Assembly (NCBI GenBank): GCA_030617085.1
Contig: JAUWWB010000058.1
Span: forward strand, 1 to 6,526
Direction of reading: 5' to 3'
DNA length: 6,526 nucleotides
Origin: Candidatus Omnitrophota bacterium
GTDB lineage: Bacteria > Omnitrophota > Gorgyraeia > Tantalellales > Tantalellaceae
The notes under the pieces are model-generated. The model was not told the origin of the DNA, did not search any database, and saw nothing but the letters and a program-made list of their open reading frames with translations. The position numbers were made by a program, and so were the translations under genes. This document shows, piece by piece, positions 1 through 3,764 of the stretch (its first letter is position 1; every line of letters begins with the position of its first letter).

Positions 1-180
1 CCCATCTTCCCGGAGCTTCTTCACATACTTCCAGACGCACGCCCTTGAAACACCCAGCTCACTTGAAATGTCTTCACCGGAGACAAATGCCCCTTCATCC
101 TTGCGAAACAGATCGATTATCGTCTGTTTGCCCTGAACCCCACGTGGTTTGGGGTTGAATTTTGATCTGTCATTTTGCAT
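1..180 (-). CDS. birA: BirA-type biotin ligase/repressor, N-terminal HTH part only (runs off the left edge)
   Basis: This frame opens with ATG at 178-180 and stays open for 60 codons to position 1, so only the N-terminus is present. Residues about 21-60 read as a winged-helix HTH_11 domain: IIDLFRKDEGAFVSGEDISS is followed by ELGVSRACVWKYVKKLREDG. The pattern FVSGE-x-(I/L)-S-x-x-LGVSR-x-x-VWK-x-(V/I)-KKLR-x-x-G is typical of bifunctional BirA. That family attaches biotin to carboxylase carrier proteins and, through this domain, represses biotin genes. The ligase domain would lie beyond the window. Residues 1-20 form an extension longer than the roughly 7 residues usual before this helix, and most of it is encoded by a hairpin repeat copy (127-168). 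No other ATG, GTG or TTG lies in frame before the HTH, and no good Shine-Dalgarno precedes the ATG, so the start is less certain than the domain. Another HTH_11 regulator is possible but less likely. Confidence 0.78.
   Translation of the reverse strand, partial: MQNDRSKFNPKPRGVQGKQTIIDLFRKDEGAFVSGEDISSELGVSRACVWKYVKKLREDG
127..168. repeat. Short copy of a hairpin-forming repeat unit (42 nt)
   Basis: Read on the plus strand, the unit begins TTTGCCCTGAA and ends TTTTGATCT. Its centre is GCCCTGAACC (130-139), CCACGT (140-145), GGTTTGGGGTT (146-156). The first 11 bases match the long copy (188-256) exactly and the remaining 31 match with 3 differences. The left arm matches the left arm of the 191-216 hairpin (9 of 10) and the right arm matches that of the 217-244 hairpin (10 of 11), so its two outer arms are not fully complementary. 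It can still fold weakly through AACC/GGTT or AACCCCA/TGGGGTT. It lies wholly inside the birA frame, covering about codons 5-18. Confidence 0.85.
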
Positions 181-190
181 TTTGATCTTT

Positions 191-216
191 GCCCTGAAAC
201 ACGTGGGTTTCAGGGC
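191..216. repeat. Perfect 10-bp hairpin in the mae-birA gap
   Basis: Arms GCCCTGAAAC (191-200) and GTTTCAGGGC (207-216) are exact reverse complements around the 6-nt loop ACGTGG. On the minus strand, the direction of transcription here, the hairpin is followed by AAAGATC rather than a U-tract, so it does not look like a standard intrinsic terminator. It directly abuts the next hairpin. Confidence 0.85.
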
Positions 217-244
217 AACCCCGAACCCCATGTGGTTCGGGGTT
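217..244. repeat. Perfect 11-bp hairpin in the mae-birA gap
   Basis: Arms AACCCCGAACC (217-227) and GGTTCGGGGTT (234-244) are exact reverse complements with a 6-nt loop (CCATGT on plus, ACATGG on minus). On the minus strand it lies 17 nt after the malic enzyme stop and runs straight into the second hairpin. On the plus strand it is followed by GATTTTTGATC, a short T-run, so it could weakly end plus-strand transcripts, but no plus-strand gene precedes it. Confidence 0.85.
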
Positions 245-261
245 GATTTTTGATCTAAAGA

Positions 262-1536
262 TTAGAGCTTTTCGCGGTAATCCGGGGCTTCGGTGATCGC
301 GGCAACCCCGTCGGCGATCGCGGCTTCGGCTACCGCTTTCGATTCCCATGCCCGGATCCTGGGGTCGAAAGGTGTCGGGATGAGGTAATCGCGGCCGAAT
401 GTGAAATCCCTGCCGTAGGCCTTCTTTACTATTTTCGGGATCTTTTCTTCCCGCGCGAGAGCCGCCAGCGCCTCCGCCGCGGCCACTTTCATCCCCATGG
501 TGATCCTGTTCGCGCGGACGTCGAGGGCCCCGCGGAATATGAAAGGAAATCCGAGGACATTATTGACCTGGTTCGGATAGTCGGACCGCCCGGTCGCCAT
601 GACGTACTCGCGGCCCTTCATGCATTCCCGGACGAGTTCCGGACGTATTTCCGGGATCGGGTTGGCCATCGCGAAGATGGCCGGGTAATCCGCCATGGAA
701 AGCACCATCTCCGGCGTCACGCAATCCGCGACCGATACGCCTATGAACACGTCCGCCCCTTTCATCGCGTCCGCGAGAGACCTTTTAGGCGAGTCGACGG
801 CGTGTCTCTTTTTATATATGTTGAGGTCATCACGTCCCGTGTGGATAACGCCTTTTGAGTCGCATAGAACGCAATCCCTTACCCCATCCGCCTTGATCAT
901 GTCGGCTATCCGCAGGCCCGCGGCGCCCGCGCCGTTTATGGCCACGGAAAGCTCTTCCGCGTTTTTTCCGGACAGCAGGCAGTAGTTCTTAAGCGCCGCC
1001 AGCGTGATTATGGCGGTCCCCCACTGGTCATCATGGAATACGGGGATGTCCAGGATCTCATCAAGCCGGTCCTCGATCTCGAAGCAGGCGGGCGAGGCGA
1101 CGTCTTCAAGGTTGATCCCGCCGTACATGCCGGCGATCTTTACGGTGGCATCGATGAATTTGTCGATATCGGTGCGCCCGTTCCGGTCAAGGACCCCTTC
1201 CAGGGGGACCGGCCAGGCGTCGACCCCGCCGAAAGCCTTGAAAAGGACCGCCTTGCCTTCCATGACAGGGATCGATGCCTTCGCCCCGATGTTTCCCAGC
1301 CCGAGCACCGCCGTTCCGTCGGTGACGACGGCGACAAGATTTCCCCTGGAGGTCAGAGAATATGCCAGGCTTTCATCCTTCCTGATCGCTTCGCATATCT
1401 CGGAGACCCCCGGCGTATATGCCAGGCTGAGGTCCTTCTGGTCCGTAAGCTTTTTCAGGAGCTCAAGGCCGATCTTTCCGCCGCGATGATATTCAAAGAT
1501 CTCCTCTTTTGTGATAGCGATCTTGTTCCTGCTCAT
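262..1536 (-). CDS. Short-form malic enzyme (oxaloacetate-decarboxylating malate dehydrogenase)
   Basis: This enzyme oxidatively decarboxylates L-malate to pyruvate and CO2 with NAD(P)+ and a divalent metal in the cytosol. The 424 residues match the compact bacterial form, without the phosphotransacetylase-like C-terminal domain of E. coli MaeB. The malic N-terminal domain covers about residues 15-150: LSLAYTPGV with the general acid Tyr40, VTDGTAVLGLGNIG (71-84), and MEGK with the catalytic Lys95. Metal ligands are expected in LEDV (143-146) and HDD (168-170). The NAD-binding domain follows, with NGAGAAG at 201-207, ANPIPE at 291-296 and ATGRSDYPNQVNNVLGFP at 314-331. Asp226, near the end of the second Rossmann strand, suggests NAD+ preference (inference). 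One oddity is DDQW (169-172), where His or Gln is usual in the last place. The ATG start is preceded by GTGGGG at about 7 nt, a weak ribosome site. The gene lies 39 nt after ykgJ and ends in TAA before the hairpin gap. Confidence 0.95.
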   Translation of the reverse strand: MSRNKIAITKEEIFEYHRGGKIGLELLKKLTDQKDLSLAYTPGVSEICEAIRKDESLAYSLTSRGNLVAVVTDGTAVLGLGNIGAKASIPVMEGKAVLFKAFGGVDAWPVPLEGVLDRNGRTDIDKFIDATVKIAGMYGGINLEDVASPACFEIEDRLDEILDIPVFHDDQWGTAIITLAALKNYCLLSGKNAEELSVAINGAGAAGLRIADMIKADGVRDCVLCDSKGVIHTGRDDLNIYKKRHAVDSPKRSLADAMKGADVFIGVSVADCVTPEMVLSMADYPAIFAMANPIPEIRPELVRECMKGREYVMATGRSDYPNQVNNVLGFPFIFRGALDVRANRITMGMKVAAAEALAALAREEKIPKIVKKAYGRDFTFGRDYLIPTPFDPRIRAWESKAVAEAAIADGVAAITEAPDYREKL

Positions 1537-1575
1537 ATGTGGGCCCCACTTTTAGGTCATTATGACACTTTTTGA
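1537..1575 (-). promoter_or_regulatory. ykgJ-mae gap with two short inverted repeats and a possible -10 element
   Basis: This 39-nt gap precedes the malic enzyme ATG. It holds two 11-nt inverted repeats, each with 5-nt arms around one central base: GTGGGCCCCAC (1539-1549) and GTCATTATGAC (1556-1566). On the minus strand the second contains TGTCATAAT (1567-1559), which resembles an extended -10 box (TGn plus CATAAT, five of six bases matching TATAAT). I see no convincing -35 box about 17 nt upstream. The first inverted repeat overlaps the likely ribosome-binding region. A separate promoter or operator for the malic enzyme is possible, but simple read-through from ykgJ explains the layout equally well. 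Confidence 0.25.
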
Positions 1576-1848
1576 TCAATGAAGTTGTCTATACGCGCAA
1601 TTTTGCCTGAGCGTGGCCAGCGAGATATGTTCGCGGATCGAAACGCACCTGAAGGAGCTTCCGGAAACCGTCTTCTGCCGGCCCAGGCGGTTCGCGTAGT
1701 CCCTGCAAAAATACGTGCCGTCCGGCAGCTTCACAAGATTGCGGCACGGGTCATCAAGCGATCCGCAGCACTCGCCGCACCTTTTGCAGATCGATTCAAA
1801 TTCTTCCTCTTGTCCCCGGGCATATTTTTCGTATCCGGTAGAGTCCAT
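1576..1848 (-). CDS. Small YkgJ-like cysteine-cluster protein (putative Zn/Fe-binding)
   Basis: This 90-residue protein has the cysteine signature of the YkgJ / zinc-or-iron-chelating family (PF03692-like): CKRCGECC (21-28), then Cys35 in DDPC, Cys48 in YFCRDY, Cys68 in FRCV and Cys84. Eight cysteines in so short a chain, with no signal peptide or membrane segment, point to a cytosolic metal-binding protein. The family's biochemical role is not established and I assign none. The ATG follows the pilZ stop by 10 nt. I see no clear Shine-Dalgarno, and an in-frame stop lies shortly upstream (1867-1869), so this is the only sensible start and translation may be coupled to pilZ. The protein is at the short end of the family but looks complete, ending in TGA. 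Confidence 0.85.
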   Translation of the reverse strand: MDSTGYEKYARGQEEEFESICKRCGECCGSLDDPCRNLVKLPDGTYFCRDYANRLGRQKTVSGSSFRCVSIREHISLATLRQNCAYRQLH

Positions 1849-1858
1849 TTGTATCGCG

Positions 1859-2245
1859 TCAGTTTTTCAGCAGCGCCAGGACCTCTTCCTCCGGCGGATT
1901 CTTTTTCCTGAGAAAGCTTACCCCTACGTCGTAGGACCTGCCGGGTTCCCCTTCGGCTATTCTGACCACCTTGCCTAGAATGCCGGCCTTGTGCGTTACG
2001 AGGTCATTGCTGATCACGGAGCAGACATCCCGCAGCTTCGCGTCCAGTTCCGTCCATACTATGCGGGATATCGCCGGGATGGAAGATTCGGTTGATGTCC
2101 TGAATAGAAGACCCCCCGCGCTGACATTCCTGGAACAAATATCGGGTCTCGCCACCAGCCTGTCGCCGCTCAGCACCTTGAAAATCAACGACGATTCGTA
2201 TTCCACCCGCGGGAATTCACGTTTTTCCTTAAAATCGCCATCCAT
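1859..2245 (-). CDS. PilZ-domain protein (putative c-di-GMP receptor)
   Basis: This single-domain protein of 128 residues carries both PilZ signatures. The RxxxR motif is Arg9-Glu-Phe-Pro-Arg13, and the (D/N)xSxxG motif is Asn40-Val-Ser42-Ala-Gly-Gly45, followed by LLF. The C-terminal part has GKVVRIAE (91-98) and YDVGVSFL (105-112), matching the closing strands of the PilZ barrel. With both motifs intact, c-di-GMP binding is likely by family knowledge; the output partner is unknown. There is no transmembrane, receiver or other attached domain. The ATG begins 1 nt after the LOG stop codon, and its ribosome site (GAAGGG, 2256-2261) lies inside the end of the LOG gene with 10-nt spacing. Close translational coupling with LOG is therefore likely. 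Confidence 0.9.
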   Translation of the reverse strand: MDGDFKEKREFPRVEYESSLIFKVLSGDRLVARPDICSRNVSAGGLLFRTSTESSIPAISRIVWTELDAKLRDVCSVISNDLVTHKAGILGKVVRIAEGEPGRSYDVGVSFLRKKNPPEEEVLALLKN

Positions 2246-2246
2246 C

Positions 2247-2912
2247 CTATTTTTTCCCTTCCGCCGTTTCGTAGAATTTGTTCACAAAGTCGACTATTTC
2301 TTCCGGGTCGTCGAGCACCTTGTATATCTCCATATCTTTCGCTACGATCGCGTTTTCCTTGAGGCAGGTATCCTTTATCCAGCGGAGCATCCCCTTCCAG
2401 TAGCTTTTACCTACGAGGACGACCGGAAAAGGGTCGACCCTTCCGGTCTGGATCAGTGCGGCCGCCTCAAAGAACTCGTCCAGCGTCCCGAACCCGCCGG
2501 GGAAAACAATGAAGGCCTTGCCGTATTTCGCGAACAAAAGTTTGCGCACGAAGAAATACCGGAATTCGAGAGGAAGCGTGACGTACTTGTTGATGGCCTG
2601 TTGAAGCGGGATCAGGATGTTAAGGCCGACTGATGTCCCGCCTGATCTTTTTGCCCCCTTGTTCGCCGCCTCCATGATGCCTTTTCCGGCGCCCGTGATG
2701 ACAGCGTATCCGTTCTTCGCGAAGAGGCTTGCCGTGCGCTCGGCCAGGGCGTAATATTCGTGGTCCCTTTTAAGGCGCGAAGATCCGAATACGCTTACGG
2801 CTTTTCCGACGCTGCTGAGCGTCTCAAACCCGTCAACCAGCTCGCTCATTATCCTGAACACGCGCCACGGGTCATCCAGGGTCATACGTTCCGCGTTGAC
2901 TTTCTTTTTCAC
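2247..2912 (-). CDS. LOG-family (TIGR00730) Rossmann-fold nucleotide phosphoribohydrolase-like protein
   Basis: The 221 residues belong to the LOG / lysine-decarboxylase-like family. Visible motifs are FGSSR (42-46), ITGAGKGIMEAANKGA (72-87, the nucleotide-phosphate loop region), VRK at 122-124 and the hallmark PGGFGTLDE (138-146). Arg123 and Glu146 correspond to the expected catalytic pair. Characterised members hydrolyse AMP or cytokinin riboside monophosphate to free base plus ribose 5-phosphate; the old 'lysine decarboxylase' label is considered wrong. The true substrate here is not shown. The chain is longer than minimal LOG proteins (about 180-190 residues) because of an N-terminal helical segment, residues 1-36. 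It starts with GTG, supported by an ideal Shine-Dalgarno, and lies 42 nt downstream of purQ. That position beside purine synthesis genes makes a purine-nucleotide role plausible, by inference. Confidence 0.9.
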   Translation of the reverse strand: MKKKVNAERMTLDDPWRVFRIMSELVDGFETLSSVGKAVSVFGSSRLKRDHEYYALAERTASLFAKNGYAVITGAGKGIMEAANKGAKRSGGTSVGLNILIPLQQAINKYVTLPLEFRYFFVRKLLFAKYGKAFIVFPGGFGTLDEFFEAAALIQTGRVDPFPVVLVGKSYWKGMLRWIKDTCLKENAIVAKDMEIYKVLDDPEEIVDFVNKFYETAEGKK

Positions 2913-2918
2913 TTTTCG

Positions 2919-2924
2919 ACCTCC
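2919..2924 (-). promoter_or_regulatory. Ribosome-binding site GGAGGT deciding the GTG start of the LOG gene
   Basis: On the minus strand GGAGGT ends 6 nt before the GTG at 2912-2910. This is the best Shine-Dalgarno in the window and supports the GTG over the first in-frame ATG (codon 10). It suggests LOG is translated independently of purQ. Confidence 0.85.
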
Positions 2925-2954
2925 GGTTGTTGATATAATTCCTCTTATCGCACC

Positions 2955-3764
2955 TTATAATAAGTTATTGCGCGCGAACTCTACTCCGTTCTCAAAGAGC
3001 CGTAATCCCGTGCCCATTTCTTTCCTGCCCCCCGGGTCGCGCCGCCAGTTCGGGTGCTGAAGGTACGTTACGTGCCTTTCGGGGTGGGGCATCATCCCCA
3101 GTATCCTTCCGGTAGCGTCGCAGATACCGGCTATGTCATCCACGGAGCCGTTGGGGTTGCCGGGATACCCCGGGCGCTTGCCGCCTGAGTCGGCATAACG
3201 GAAAACGATCCGGTCATTTTCCCGCAGGGCCTTGAGGACCTTTTCGTCTTTCGGGATGAATTTCCCTTCGGCATGCGCTACGGGAACATATATGACTTCC
3301 GGAAGGCCTCGCGCCCAGACGCATCTTTCCCGGGCGCGCCGGGTGCTTTTGAGGTATACCCACCTGTCCTCGAACCTGCCCGAATCGTTAAGGCTGAGCG
3401 TGGATTCCATCCCGCCGGTCGGTGCGTCTTTTATGTTTGGCAAGAGCCCCATCTTTACGAGTACCTGGAATCCGTTGCAGATACCGATGATAAGCTTGCC
3501 GCCCGAGACGAACCCGGAAAGCTGTTCTTTCAGGTTGAACTTTAGCTCGTTCGCGAGTATCTTCCCGCTGGCGACGTCGTCCCCGTAGGTGAACCCCCCT
3601 GGGATCGCCAGTATATGATATTTGCCGAGAGCGGCCTTTCTTTTTATCAGCGCGTTAACATGCGCGAGCTCCACCTCGGCGCCAGCCATGCGGAACGCCT
3701 GAGCGGTTTCCATGTCGCAGTTAGTGCCGGCGGTGCGGACTATGATCGTCTTAACCTTCTTCAT
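2955..3764 (-). CDS. purQ: Phosphoribosylformylglycinamidine synthase, glutaminase subunit PurQ
   Basis: PurQ is the class I glutamine amidotransferase that hydrolyses glutamine and passes ammonia to PurL for FGAR to FGAM conversion (purine step 4). The 269-residue chain shows the nucleophile Cys96 in GICNGFQ (94-100). The catalytic His227 and Glu229 lie in MPHPERH (225-231), and a conserved PVAHAEGKF (161-169) is present. The oxyanion region is IPGGFTYGDD (54-63). At 269 residues it is longer than B. subtilis-type PurQ (about 227), with extra sequence around 118-150 and 232-250. All catalytic residues are present. The ATG overlaps the end of purSL by 14 nt and has AAAAGG 7 nt upstream, inside purSL. 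This points to coupled translation and equal subunit supply. Confidence 0.96.
   Translation of the reverse strand: MKKVKTIIVRTAGTNCDMETAQAFRMAGAEVELAHVNALIKRKAALGKYHILAIPGGFTYGDDVASGKILANELKFNLKEQLSGFVSGGKLIIGICNGFQVLVKMGLLPNIKDAPTGGMESTLSLNDSGRFEDRWVYLKSTRRARERCVWARGLPEVIYVPVAHAEGKFIPKDEKVLKALRENDRIVFRYADSGGKRPGYPGNPNGSVDDIAGICDATGRILGMMPHPERHVTYLQHPNWRRDPGGRKEMGTGLRLFENGVEFARNNLL

Larger units (their letters stand above)
188..256. repeat. Long copy of the hairpin-forming repeat unit (69 nt, two abutting hairpins)
   Basis: This copy has the same borders as the short copy (TTTGCCCTGAA at the left, GGGGTTGA then TTTTGATCT at the right) but carries 27 extra bases, positions 199-225. The extra segment ends in GAA and follows a GAA, so the indel is bounded by a 3-nt direct repeat. 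The insertion creates two back-to-back hairpins (191-216 and 217-244) with no spacer. The copy fills nearly all of the 81-nt gap between the malic enzyme stop and the birA start. Confidence 0.85.

Noticed and set aside
191..244. The two hairpins as an intrinsic terminator of the malic enzyme transcript
   Set aside because: On the transcribed (minus) strand neither hairpin is followed by a U-tract; the sequence after the second is AAAGATC. A U-less or Rho-assisted terminator cannot be excluded, but the standard signal is absent.
130..244. BirA operator (biotin box)
   Set aside because: The location next to birA and the AACC/GGTT arms are suggestive, but known BirA sites have arms about 14-16 nt apart with TTGTAAAC-like sequence. 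Here the loops are 6 nt and the arms are GC-rich.
127..256. A CRISPR array
   Set aside because: There are only two unequal units with an 11-19 nt separation, no regular spacers and no cas genes nearby.
1033..1575. A 180-codon plus-strand frame (and overlapping shorter ones) across the malic enzyme gene
   Set aside because: It is antisense to the malic enzyme catalytic domains and shows no family motif.
1971..2633. A 220-codon plus-strand frame spanning pilZ and LOG
   Set aside because: It crosses two well-supported minus-strand genes and their junction. Its translation matches nothing I know.
2934..2939. TATAAT on the plus strand, with an upstream TG giving an extended -10 look
   Set aside because: It points into the antisense strand of purQ with no plus-strand gene downstream. 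The surrounding AT-rich spacer before the LOG gene is enough to produce it by chance, and I see no matching -35 box.
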